64,000 nucleotides of DNA from Purpureocillium takamizusanense (lineage: Eukaryota; Ascomycota; Sordariomycetes; Hypocreales; Ophiocordycipitaceae): positions 3,038,001 through 3,102,000 of the forward strand of contig NC_063070.1 of assembly GCF_022605165.1 (NCBI RefSeq), in the 5' to 3' direction. The position numbers and the translations under genes were made by a program. Position 1 is the first letter of the stretch, and the number at the start of each line of letters is the position of its first letter. This document shows, piece after piece, positions 44,648 through 55,355 of this stretch. The notes beneath the pieces were generated by a model, which had not been told where the DNA came from, ran no database searches, and saw only the letters and a program-made list of their open reading frames with translations.

Positions 44648-47516
44648 GCTCGACCGAGTCTCGCTGGGGGGGTCGTCGAATTCGCTCGATTGTCGGGGTG
44701 AAGGGACGAAGAGATGTATTAAGACAATGCTGAATAGCGTTTATACAGAGTAAAGCTGGCCAAGAGAGGGCAGGTGTCAGCAATTGGCACGGAGAAAGAA
44801 GCGCGTGGTCTGGCGGTGACTCGGTTGCAGGCGCGGCAAGGGAGCGTAACGCATGATAAGCGGCCAGTCTCACGATAACGCAGGCTCAGCTCCTGAAACG
44901 CAGAGCCGGAGCCAGCCACGGCAGGTATGGATGGCACCGCATCTATCTCTGCTACTACTGACCGCCAGTCGCTCACCGAGCGAGATAAGCACGGTGAGGG
45001 CAAGCGAGTCGCAGGGGCTGATAAGACTGCCGATTGCAGCCGATCCATTGTTGGGTCGAACTGGCAAGGGAGGGCGGCGGGTTCACTTACAAGACGGGAG
45101 GAGGGCGAATGCGTCGCTGGCATGCGATACCTGGCTGGGGGGCGCTACTGCCACAACATGAAGCTGATTCTCGAGGATGCAATGCGTTCTCGCAGGGAGA
45201 GGAAGAGAAGACGTTCAGTGCGGGATTGAGGCCGTCGTGGCGTCGTGGCAGCAACGGCGTTCTTGTAAGAGAGCCTGCCTGCGTACCTGCCCGGGCTGGC
45301 TGGCTCGCTGGCTGGCTGTGTTGGGTCCGCATCGTCACTGGGCCCAGCGTGCATCTCCACCCACTGTGCGCCGCTCGCCCGCGCGCACCGTATCCTGCTA
45401 AGGTGGGCAACCAGGCTAGCAGTCACGGCCCCGTCATCACGGAGTGGCATGGATATGGATGGCCGGCCAAGCATGGCAAGCACCAAGCCACAGCGGCCAG
45501 GTTCAGGCAAAGTCAGGTCCCACGGACACCCGGCAACAGCCATCGCAGGTTCCTTCCCAACGGCGCGGCCGCCGCCCACCGGAGACTCGGACGGTTTCAG
45601 AGGCAAAAAGCCCGCTGCGAACGCGGCTGCGGCAAGCGTCTCGGGACACGCGGCCGGCCTACTTGACGCTTCAAGGGAACGAGGCTCTCCCATTGACAAA
45701 CCTAGTGCGTTGCAGGTCCGTCCCGGCCGCTGCGGTGCTATTCTGAGAGTCCGCCTGTACGAAGCAGGTGTCTCTACAATGCATGGATTCCAGGCGCCTC
45801 GGTCCCTGGCCCACAGTGCGTCTCTCTCCCCCGCAGTGAAAGCCCCCCCTCCTCCCCACCACAGCCCACTCTCAGCGCTGCGCGTGGCTGCAAGCGGACG
45901 TCAACTGATCTCCAAAGTCTTCAGCCATCTGCACCTCATGTGACCAGGGCCGCATCGCTAGCCCCGCGAGCTCATCATCAACTAAGCTCTTAGAAAAACT
46001 CGAATTGAAAAGGAGGTCAATGTTCTTTTGGACGGGCCACCCGTTTGACCCCAAAAGCAGCGGCGGCGGCAGCAGCAACGACAAGTTCAAAACGGGGGGC
46101 CAGGTGAGCCATTTTCCGGAGGGGCTCAACGGCCGCCGCCGCCGCCGCCGCAGCGCATGGCATGCCCGGGAAGAAACAAGCTTCCACGACTTGACTTGCC
46201 TGTTAACTCGCTACTGCCACCGCCATTGCGGGCCCCTGGCGGCCTGTGCCAATCGAGTGCTGCGGCGTCGCGCGTCCCGCCACTGGCAGGCGAGCAAATC
46301 GCGATTACGCCGCACCGTGCGAGCCCTCCGCTGGGGCCTCCCGGAGTAGCGGGCTAGCAGCTGTGTTCGAAGCTCGCCGCCGCGAATTGACGGCGTGAAC
46401 CCAGCCTCGATCGGACGCATCCCCGATCACATCATCCATCCCCTAGGAGTACTGCTAAATTATACAGCACTACACGGCCCCCGAGGTAGTATTCTTGCTC
46501 TGACGTACCCCATCTCGCTCGGGTCTCTGCTCTTGACGCCTCTGGCCCCGTGCAGTCCCCCAGGCTGCCGCCGCGGATAAGAAATCCCTCTCTTCCTTTT
46601 GCCCTGCCTGCTTTCCAGTGTACTCTCGTTGACATGCTTGCATGCTTGCTGGCCGATCTGTCCGTGCAAGCAGCGCGGAGCAGAGCTCCTGGGAGGGCGG
46701 GCTCCAGCCTGCGTGCGTCCCGGCGGGGTGCTGCTGTCGTGCTGCTGCTTGCTCGTTGGTCCATGACGACATGTGACGATTGCCGATGGAGCTTGGGTGC
46801 ACCCTCATCCAGGCACGCCCGCCTTGATCTGCACTCAAGCGAACGGCCACCTGGCTGTTGATTTGCCGAACGGCGCGTGCTAGCCGTCCATTGCCGTGCG
46901 TGACCACGAGGCCCTGGTTGGCTTGCTTGTTTCCGCAAAGTGTCTTTGCTTTGTTGTATACTTGGGTTTAGTAGTCAGTAGGTAGTGGGTACTGCCGCAC
47001 ACTCGGCGGCAGGTTTGCAACTTTCACGGCCACAAACTTCCAGCACCGTCTGCAGTCTGCGCTACTACACAACGCTCTCATGCCAAGACGTCACGTCCCG
47101 CATCGTCGTCGACCCTGAAGCCTAACTTGGTCTATCATTCCCGAATCAAATAGTTGGCAAGCTATGTGAGCTGCAGAAACAGGGGTGGTATCACTGCGAC
47201 ACCTCGTCACTCTTCAAGCCACCAGGCCCATAACAGCTATTCCGGAGGGCGAAACGGCCCCGACGGCGACAGCGAAGTGCAGACATTCCTCGTTCCAGAC
47301 GCCGAATCCCGCGCGGATATGTAAACCCCACCACTCGTCACTCGCCTCAGCTCCAGCGGCAGATTGACTGCCTCGACCTGTATACCCCTCCCTCCCTCCC
47401 CTAAACGCTCTCATCCTCGTCTTCGTCGCATTTCAACATTTTTGCACCGTGTGGCGGTCGTTGTTGGAGGCAGCTCCGCGTCGCGGACCGTGCCGCTCGC
47501 CGTGTCAAAGCCAGGC
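44648..47516. other. Intergenic region upstream of AIM21
   Basis: About 2.9 kb. No coding frame with family motifs or consistent codon bias was found. Notable: a short CGC-repeat (46131-46151), and a taggtagtggg stretch near 46980. It includes the AIM21 promoter at the left and the TVP18 3' flank at the right. Confidence 0.5.
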
Positions 47517-48184
47517 TTAGACAATCATCTGGGCGACGCCCTGGCCGCCGAGCGTCTTGCTGCCAACAAAGGCCTGGCCCTTGATGCCGGCCAGCAGGTA
47601 GCAGATGGCGGTGAGTGTGAGGAAGACGCCCGCGGCGATGAGCGCACTGCGGCCGAAGGCGATGCTGACAAACATGACGGCGCACATGATGGCGTAGGCG
47701 CCCGCGCGCATGTAGTTGGTCGAGATCTTGCGGACGAACGCGTCAAACTTGGCCGAGGTCGGGCAGATGCGGAGCAGCAGAGGAACCTCGATGAAGAGGA
47801 TCAGGAAGGCGAACGCGCTGGCTGGGTCAGCGTCAAGGCCACGCGACAAGGCCTGAGGGAAGGCACCCACATGGCAAAGGCGCAGAAGATGATGAGGCCA
47901 ACGTGAAAGGTAAAGATGGTCGAGATGCCTGTTGCCAGGCAAATGATCATGGACAAGATGCCCAGCCTGCCGGGTGTTAGCCGCTGTCGTGGCCACGCAA
48001 GTGACGACGGCGATGATGCCGAGCTCGTGGTGCATCGCCGAGGACAGCATTCGGAGCAGCGCGCGGCCAAGCTCACCATTGTCCGTAGATACCTGCGGGC
48101 GTCAGCACTGCGATCAAGGCATGTCCGTGGGCGCCAGGAGCACTCACTAAAGTTTCTTGTCTGGAACTCCTCCTTGAGCGTCAT
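47517..48184 (-). CDS. TVP18: Golgi membrane protein TVP18
   Basis: Exons (minus strand) 48184-48148, 48092-48077, 47966-47871 and 47817-47517 give 149 aa, the usual family size. The start MTLKEEFQTRNFSIYGQW is the TVP18 signature; it is only obtained by splicing through a 16-nt second exon that codes SIYGQ. Four hydrophobic segments follow (about 18-37, 40-62, 86-105 and 108-128), then the conserved soluble end KGQAFVGSKTLGGQGVAQMIV. The blocks FIEVPLLLRICPTS and ISTNYMRA are typical. Tvp18 is a small tetraspan protein of late-Golgi vesicles in yeast with a non-essential role in trafficking. The third junction (CAFA-IAFAF) uses donor gtgggt and acceptor ccag and is the least certain. Confidence 0.9.
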
Positions 48185-50071
48185 GTTGAGGGCTTTGTCG
48201 AGCTCGAGGCGCGACGGGGGACTCGGCGATGGGCTTCGTGGGTGTCGCGGCGGCGCTCAGCGCTCGGAGACGATGGCAGTCGCGGTGGGCGGTCAGTCGG
48301 TCGGGGGACGGACAGAGAGACAGTTCGCGGTATTCGTATGATGGGGAGAAGTACACGATGCGGAGCGGCGGCCGTGATGGTCGGGACGTCGGGGAAAGTG
48401 CAGGGAGGTTGGATGGACGGGAATGTCAGCGGTCGTCGAAGTGATGCACGTAGCCTCTTTTGCTGGGGTGAGCAGTGGCCACCAAACAGCGGCAAGCAAG
48501 CCAGCGCAAGGCTCGGAGGGTCCCTTTCAATGGACCGGCCCTGGGCTGGTGGGCGTGGAGCCACCGGCTGGCGCAGCAGACGGCGGACGTGCTTGGCGGG
48601 GCCAAGGGGGCGTCTCCTGGGCCGAGCACGAGGCTGGTGGACACCTGAGGCGGGCAATGGAACCTGGAAGCTGGGGGCACCACGGCAGCGAGGGGAGCGG
48701 GTGGCGCGCTACCTCCACTAATAACTGCAGCAGGTTGGAGAAGGTGCCGTGTCGTCCAGTGCAGGTCGTCGCGGCGGGGGCGGGCAGGGGTGAGACAGTG
48801 ACAGCAGGCGGCGCTCTAGCGGGTGGCTGGCAGTGAGGTGGGCTCTTCACTGATGGAGCGGGGGGGGGTGGTCGAGGTCGCTGATGAGACGATTCCCGGT
48901 TCCAAATCCAAATGCTACAAGTCGCTGGCCGGGCGGCTCGCCGGGAGACAGGACGGCGACGCGGACAAAGCGCGGTTCAAATATAGATGGCCGCGCTCCC
49001 CCTGCGGTCGGGTTCCTCATGCCGCCATCTCACTGCTGCTGCCTTGCCGCGTGCGCGCCGGACGGAGCAGCTGTCTATCGTATACCTATAGTCTCTGGTG
49101 ACGTTTGCCGCGTCGCGGCCGCTGGATCTTTGTTTGGTCTCCTGGCGTGACGTAGCGGGGGTACGTGGCCCCTAATAATCCATCCACCTCGGGCATGTGT
49201 GGGCATCGCAGGCTCCAGCCTCTACCTGCGAATAAGCGGCTGGCAAGTCGCAGGCCCCATTGACTGTTGACTGCGTGACGACCCTAGCATGCTGCCACGT
49301 TACGGATGCGAGAGCTGCCGTCGTGTTCGGGTTCCGTGGAATCTTAGTACTACGACAGCAACTCGCTCGTCTTTTAGGTACAGTAACTACCTTACGTCCA
49401 AGGTAAGGTAGTAGGTGCCTCATCTACACCCAGGTCTGTAGGTGTGCAGAGGTAGGCGCTCCAACGGACTCTGCAGAGGCCCGGGCATGGCGCCGGGCTA
49501 GGGTCACCGGTCCGGGCGGCTGTCGGCACGTGTCTACTGCATTGTGAAGACGGAAGGCGGAAACGAACCCTTGAGCCCGGGTGCCGACACGGTTACACAG
49601 ACAGTACCTGATAACCGGGGGCCGGAGCGGCGGACGGACGGACAGTCGCCATGCAGAGTCGACTGCGCTGGCCGCGTCGTCGCTGACTGGCCGCCGAGGC
49701 CGGCGCTGACGACCTTTATGGATCCGGCCCCCCGGGGGAGAGGGGCCATAGATGATCGGGCTTTATCGGCCGATAGCCAGGGTTCCCCGGCGGGGGCGCG
49801 CGCGCACACCACGGCTATCGTTGAGGTGACTTTCAGCAGCTCGTCCAAGTCAGGGACGCCTCCTACATCACGAGAAAACATCGTCGACCCAGCTCTGCTT
49901 TGCTTTGCTTCTACATCTGCAACACTGCTCTTGCTGCCCGGGGAGCTGAACCAGAGACGAGCCATTGGACTGAATCGACATTACGGACTGATTCTCTCTT
50001 CATCGACGACGATACGACGAAGACGACGACATCGGCCGCTTGCCCCCCCGCAGGCGACCCCGCGCAACATC
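48185..50071. other. Divergent intergenic region, TVP18 and ornithine cyclodeaminase-like genes
   Basis: About 1.9 kb. No gene recognised. TAGGTA/AGGTAC-type words cluster at about 49374-49420. The ornithine cyclodeaminase-like leader (49.9-50.07 kb) is CT- and CGA-rich. Confidence 0.5.
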
Positions 50072-51691
50072 ATGACCTTTACCGTCCTCACAGACGAGCA
50101 GGTCAACGCCGTCCTCGAGGGCCTCGACCTCAACGAGCTCGACGAGTTCCGCCATGTCCTGGCCTCGGCACTCCACGAGTTCTCGACCAACACGCAGGCC
50201 GACGACGATGGCGTCTACCAGCAGCCGCACCGCGTCACGACATACCACCCGGGCACGCGGGCCACGACGCTCTACATGCCGTCGTGCGGGCCCGAAGGCA
50301 TGGGCTGCAAGGGTAGGTACCTACCTCGAAACGAAACACCCCCCTTCTCCCCGAAACCCGTCGGTTGATGGATCCCCTCCCCCAACTCAGTAGTAGTCGC
50401 CATCGTCCGCCGTTGACCTGTGATGATGCTGATACTGATGCTGATGCTGATGATGATACGCAGTCGTGTCGCTGACCTCGTCGGCCGCCACCCGCGACCC
50501 CTCGGTCAAGCCCATCAGCCCGACAGGCGTCGTCAACCTCTTCTCGCCCGACGGCAAGCCCCTCGGCCTCGTCCACGCCAGCACGCTCACGGCCTTCCGC
50601 ACCGCCCTCAGCTCGGCCTGCCTGCTCACCCGCCGCAACCACGTCAAGACCATCACCGTCTTCGGCAGCGGCAACCAGGCCTACTGGCACGTCCGCCTCG
50701 CCCTCATGATGCGCGGCAGCACCATCAAGCACGTCAACGTCATCAACCGCCGCTTCTCCGAGAGCGCCGCCGCCATCCTCAAGCGTTTCACCGTCATCCC
50801 CCAGGCCGTCAAGGAGCGCGAGGGCTGGTCCCACACCAAGTTCGGCATCCTCACTCCCACCTTCCACGAGTACCAGCGCCTGCTCTGGGAGCAGGTCCGG
50901 AGCTCCGACGTCATCTACTGCTGCACGCCCTCGCGCGAGGACCTCTTCGACGCCTCCATCCTCACCTCCCGCGAGGCCCGCATGAAGGGCCGCCTCATCG
51001 TCGCCGTCGGCAGCTACACCCCGGAGATGAGGGAGCTGCCCGAGGCTCTGCTCCTCCAGGCCACCAAGCACCACGACAAGCACGCGCGCCACTTCCACAA
51101 GCACGCCGAGGAGGCGGGCGTCATCGTCGTCGACACGCTCGAGGGCGTCCTCAAGGAGGCGGGCGAGATCATCTCAGCCAAGATTGGCCCGCACCAGCTG
51201 GTCGAGTAAGTCCTTGCCTACCTCGCTCACCCCCCGCTTCCGTACGTCCCCCGGGGCCCTCGCTGACACGAGCCAGACTCGGCGAGCTCGTCATGCTGCA
51301 CCGTCTCGCCGTCGAAGAGTCCGGGTCCGACACGACGGGTTCGCAGACGCCCGTCTCGGTCGCCGACGCCGATTCGGTAGACATTGGCGAAAGGACGCCG
51401 TCCATGTCCACGGTGTACAGCAGCTCGTCGCGGCGGGGCGAGAGCCCTTCAGGGTCTCGGTCCCCGGGGCATTCGCGCAAGCCGAGCTTCCCCCTGCCGT
51501 TCCGATCGCATTCAAACAGCTCGTCCGACACGACGGAGAAGAAGAAGGAGGACTCGCTGTCCCGCTGGCTGCGAGACGGGACCGTGGTGTACAAGAGCGT
51601 GGGCCTGGGGCTCATGGACCTGGTCGTGGGCATGCACCTCGTCCAGGTCGCACGCGAGAAGAAGGTGGGCACGCATGTGGAGGGCTTTTAA
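50072..51691 (+). CDS. Ornithine cyclodeaminase / mu-crystallin family protein with long insertion
   Basis: Exons 50072-50312, 50464-51205 and 51277-51691 give 465 aa. Junctions read GMGCK-VVSLTSS and HQLVE-LGELVML. The start MTFTVLTDEQV fits the family N-terminus, although the frame stays open further upstream. The Rossmann motif is VFGSGNQAYWH (about 146-156), in place of the more usual GAGxQA. VYCCTPS-like and GSYTPEMREL blocks are typical. The family is about 330-380 aa; here an extra Ser/Asp/Arg-rich stretch of some 80 residues (about 345-425) interrupts the C-terminus just before DGTVVYKSVGLGLMDLVVG. Members deaminate ornithine to proline, or act as ketimine reductases or other imino-acid enzymes, so the substrate here is open. 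It converges with the thiolase gene. Confidence 0.85.
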
Positions 51692-51900
51692 TCACGGCGT
51701 CGATGTCACAATTGGATAATGCTTAGGATACAATACTAATCAAATCAGCTGGTCGTATTGGTATCAATTCATGACCGGCCGGCGACGTTGGGCCGGCATT
51801 ATGCCACAAAGGAAAAAGGCGCGTCTCTATCATACATGCATGCACAGCCTGATCTATCCACCACGCAGTTCGTCATTCCTCTTCGCGCCGCCGCTTATTT

Positions 51901-53094
51901 TTACTCGGCCACCCAGACGGCGCTCATGCCCATGCCGGTGCCGACGCACATGGACGTATTGCCGACCTTCTTGCCGGTGCGCTTGAGCTCGTAGAGCAGG
52001 GTGGAGACCTGGCGGGCGCCGGTGCAGCCGAGGGGGTGGCCAAAGGCGATGGCGCCGCCCTTGGGGTTGATCTTGTCGTGGGGGATGCCGAGCTCGTTGG
52101 CGGACCACAGGCACTGGCTGGCAAAGGCCTCGTTGATCTCGTAGATGTCGACGTCGTCGCGGGAGATGCCGGCGAGGTCGAGGGCCTTGGGGATGGCCTT
52201 CCAGGGGCCCTGGCCCATGAGGAGGGGCTTGACGCCGACGATGGAGGCGCAGACGTACTTGCCGATGATGGTCTGGCCGAGCTTCTCGGCGGTGTCGCGG
52301 CGCATGAGCAGGACGGCGGCGGCGCCGTCGGAGATTTGGCTGGCGTTGCCGGCGTGGATGGAGCCGTCGGCGGCAAAGGCCGGGCGGATCTTGGCCAGGG
52401 ACTCGGCGGTGATGCCGTCGCGGACGCCGTCGTCGCGGGCGACGGTGATGTCCTTTGTCTCGCCCGACTTGGGGTCCTCGAACTTGACCTTGAGCGGGGT
52501 GATTTCCTGGTCGAAGAGGCCCGCCTTTTGGGCCTTGACGGCCTTTTGGTACGAGGCGGCGGCGAAGGCGTCCTGGTCGGCGCGCGAGATCTTGAGGTCC
52601 TTGGCCATGTCCTCGGACAGGACGCCCATGGGGACCTTGCAGTTGGCGGCCTCGGGGTGGGACTCGAGCAGCTCGGAGAACTCGGTGACGGCGGAGGGGC
52701 CGTACTGGGTGGACATGCTCTCGACGCCGGCGCCGATTCCCACGTCGATCATGCCGGCGCGGATCTGGTTGGCGACGTCGACGCACGCCTGCAGGCCCGA
52801 CGAGCACTGGCGGTTGAGCGTGCGGACGGCCGTCGTCTCGGGGAAGCCGGCCACGAGCGAGGCGCCGCGCATCTCGGTGGCGCCGCCGCCGGGCGCCAGC
52901 ACCGTGCCGACGCAAATGTCCTCGACGAGCGCCGGGTTGATCTTGGACCGCTCAATCACCGACTTGAGCACGCCGGCCATGAGGTCCGCCGCCGCCGTGT
53001 CCTTGAACCCGCCCTTGCCGCCCTTGGTGAAGGCGGTGCGCGTGGCGGCCGTGACGACGATCTATGGGGTATGCGAGGTCAGCGTTTGGGGGGG

Positions 53095-53150
<56 letters not shown>

Positions 53151-53375
53151 TGTGTGTGTTTGTGTGGCGTTTGAGCTTGTGGGTTTGGGTGTGAGAGCAA
53201 AACGTACATCGTCGGGACGCTTCTCGAGGATCCGGTCGCGACCGCCGGCGGTCGGGTTGCCAGAGAGCTGGCCGCCGAGCTGGGAGATTCTGTCGAGGGC
53301 TGTATTCGAGACGGTCAGCCGCTGCTGGCGACAAGTTTAAGACAAGGAGCGCGCTCTGTTTAACTCACCACCCAT
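51901..53375 (-). CDS. POT1: Peroxisomal 3-ketoacyl-CoA thiolase
   Basis: Exons (minus strand) 53375-53369, 53299-53208 and 53061-51901 give 419 aa, close to yeast Pot1 (417). The first exon is just ATGGGTG. Exon 2 supplies a PTS2 peroxisomal signal, R-I-x5-Q-L (DRISQLGGQL, Arg at about residue 6). The enzyme cleaves 3-ketoacyl-CoA with CoA, the last step of beta-oxidation. Active-site residues are the nucleophile Cys in NRQCSSGLQA (about 119) and His/Cys in GHPLGCTGAR (about 376/379); YEINEAFASQ is also present. Intron 2 contains a compound (TC)n(TG)n microsatellite. Two CCTCGG elements lie upstream, fitting FarA/FarB-type induction by fatty acids. No in-frame ATG exists in exon 2, which supports the tiny first exon. 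Confidence 0.93.
53097..53159. repeat. (TC)n-(TG)n compound microsatellite in thiolase intron 2
   Basis: About 18 TC units followed by about 13 TG units on the + strand, wholly inside the 146-nt intron 53207-53062. On the transcript it reads (CA)n then (GA)n, purine-rich just before the acceptor side. Confidence 0.9.
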
Positions 53376-53526
53376 TTTGACTGAAGAGGACTGGATCAAA
53401 GGGGAGGGATGATGAGATGACGGAAGGAGGGAGATCTTGGTATAGAGGACGGTCGGGAGGGGAGCACGGAGGTTAGGTAGGGTATGAAGTAGAGAGATCA
53501 GGACGAGGCTCCCGTGGCGACGAGGA

Positions 53527-53532
53527 TATATA
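53527..53532 (-). promoter_or_regulatory. Possible TATA element of the thiolase gene
   Basis: TATATA (inside gctatatatcc on the minus strand) lies about 152 nt upstream of the thiolase ATG. Confidence 0.4.
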
Positions 53533-53574
53533 GCTACTAACTACGACCTACCCGCCCCTCCAGCGGCCGGCAGA

Positions 53575-53580
53575 CCTCGG
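53575..53580 (+). promoter_or_regulatory. CCTCGG fatty-acid response element (proximal)
   Basis: CCTCGG, the core bound by the FarA/FarB/Ctf1 family of Zn2Cys6 activators in filamentous ascomycetes, about 200 nt upstream of the thiolase start. The gene's function makes the match meaningful; binding is inferred. Confidence 0.45.
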
Positions 53581-53641
53581 CGAAAGGCAGCGCCTCTCGC
53601 AGCGTCGCCAGCGACCCGCTGACATCAGCTGCGATGCTCGA

Positions 53642-53647
53642 CCGAGG
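53642..53647 (-). promoter_or_regulatory. CCTCGG fatty-acid response element (distal, reverse)
   Basis: CCGAGG on +, so CCTCGG on the gene's strand, about 270 nt upstream of the thiolase start and 62 nt from the proximal copy in opposite orientation. Confidence 0.45.
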
Positions 53648-54621
53648 CACATGAAGAAGCGCGCGCCCGCCGCCCGGGCTTTTAGCCCCGACCGCCCGTC
53701 CGCCCCTCTACTGGCCTAGCGTCCGCCGCCGGGCCCCCCCCCCCAGTCTCTCGCTCGCCCACCCGCCCCTCTGCGCTTTCACATGCCAGGTTGGTTGTCG
53801 GAGCGCAGGCGGGCACCCCGGACTTTTTACCCGTATACGTTGACGTTGGTACCTAAGGTACGTAGCACAAACTGCGCTGCCCACAGCAGTAACTAGCAGC
53901 AGCAGAACGAGGGAAGCGATTGAACGTCCACACCCCCCGGCATTGTCATGCTGGTGGCGCGCTGAATCACGAGGGGCCCCGGGGGGTGGGAATGTGCCGG
54001 AGCCGCCCTCCCACAATGCTGGGGTCAGTAGTGATTATTCTTGACGCCTGTGCGAATCCGTGCGAGCTGTGAGGCTGCCTTCCTGTGCCGGCTCGATGCA
54101 CGCACGCATGGGCTTCGCTTCCGCTAACTGCTTGCCTGCACGTGCTGCCCACGCCGACGTGCGCTCAAACTCTGTTTGACACCCGCGTGTGAGTGCCGAT
54201 CTCACCGGCCTGGCCGGCCCCAGCATGGTGGTACGTAGGTGCGCTCTTTGAAGCTGGTGCCGAGAGACCGGGGCCGGAGAGAGGCCGACGGTCATCAACC
54301 GCGAACCCTCCGGCCCCCGGCCCTGGCCGATTTGCAAGACGAGCCGGCGCGGACCCGGTCACCCTCGCGTGCGGCATCACCACGCCTTGGCGACGATGCT
54401 GGCATTTGTACAGTATGCGTATATTCATCTCAAACTCAGTGACCTAACTGTCGCCGACTCTGCTCCCAACTCCTACACCATCCGCTGCCCGTTGACCGCC
54501 CCGCCCGCCGCCAAACACACACACACACACCCCAGCTCGTGACGCCTTGCAACATGACATTTACCCGCATCCAGCCCATCCTACGCAACACACACGACGA
54601 CGTCCACTCACCACCGCACGC

Positions 54622-55355
54622 CTAGGCCTTGCTCTCCTTGGCCTTGTCGTCGGGCGAAAAGCTGAGGCTCACGCTGTTGACACAGTGCCGCTCGTCCGTC
54701 GGCGTCGGGAAGCCCTCGCCCTTGAACACATGGCCCAGGTGGCCGCCGCAGTTGGAGCACACAATCTCGGTCCGCGTCATGCCAAACGCCTTGTCCTCGT
54801 GCCGCGTCACCGCCCCGGGGATGCTGTCAAAGTACGCCGGCCAGCCGCAGCCCGACGAGAACTTTTGCTTGGCCTTGTACAGCGGCGCCTGGCACCCCGC
54901 GCACGTGTAGACGCCCTCCTCCGGGTAGTGCTTGTCGAACTTGCCCGACCCGGGCGGCTCGGTGGCCTTTTCGCGGAGGATGCGGAATTGCTCTGCGTAC
55001 TCGTCTTGTGAGCCTGGGCTGCTGCTGCTGTTGCTTCCACATTTTCTGCCACGTTCACACTCCCGCGCCGGTGCCGCCGGTGCCGGGGTATGCGTGCGTG
55101 CGTGCGTACAAACGTACCTTTGTTAAGCACCGCCCGCCACTCGTCGTCGGAACGCTGGTCGGGGTAGGACATCTTGGACGAGCTGGAAGACGAGGATCCA
55201 AACAGAGCGCCCAGGAACGGGATGCCGGACATGGACCTCAAGGGCACGGGGCGCAGCCGGGCAAGATGGGCCTGATGGACGAGATGCGGGGTCCGCAGGC
55301 GGGTGAAGTTGGAAAAGGTGAACAGGACCTTGGACAGCAGCGGCGAGAATCGCAT
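54622..55355 (-). CDS. msrB: Peptide methionine-R-sulfoxide reductase (MsrB)
   Basis: Exons (minus strand) 55355-55118 and 54992-54622 give 202 aa; the junction WRAVLNK-EQFRILREK matches the family. MsrB reduces the R epimer of methionine sulfoxide in proteins, with thioredoxin as electron donor. The resolving/catalytic Cys is in ERHCVNSVSL (about residue 183). The zinc site is CAGC plus CSNCGGH. The block GCGWPAYFDSIPGAV is diagnostic. The N-terminus to about residue 42 is Arg/Leu/Phe-rich without acidic residues, so probably mitochondrial. A second Met in KMSYPDQRSDDEW (about 62), right before the domain, could give a cytosolic form. Two other in-phase acceptors lie 12 and 21 nt upstream of the chosen one (exon starts 55004 and 55013). 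Confidence 0.9.

Larger units (their letters stand above)
53376..54621. other. Thiolase promoter and msrB 3' flank
   Basis: About 1.25 kb. Contains the thiolase TATA and CCTCGG elements, a GGTACCTAAGGTACG cluster (53848-53862) and a (CA)n tract near 54517-54530. No gene seen. Confidence 0.55.

Noticed and set aside
48960..48990. GGTTCAAAT resembling a tRNA T-loop
   Set aside because: No matching acceptor, D or anticodon stems could be built around it.
52036..53340. A 434-residue open frame on the plus strand opposite the thiolase gene
   Set aside because: Runs through the intron microsatellite and reads Gly/Asp/Leu-rich antisense of the thiolase.
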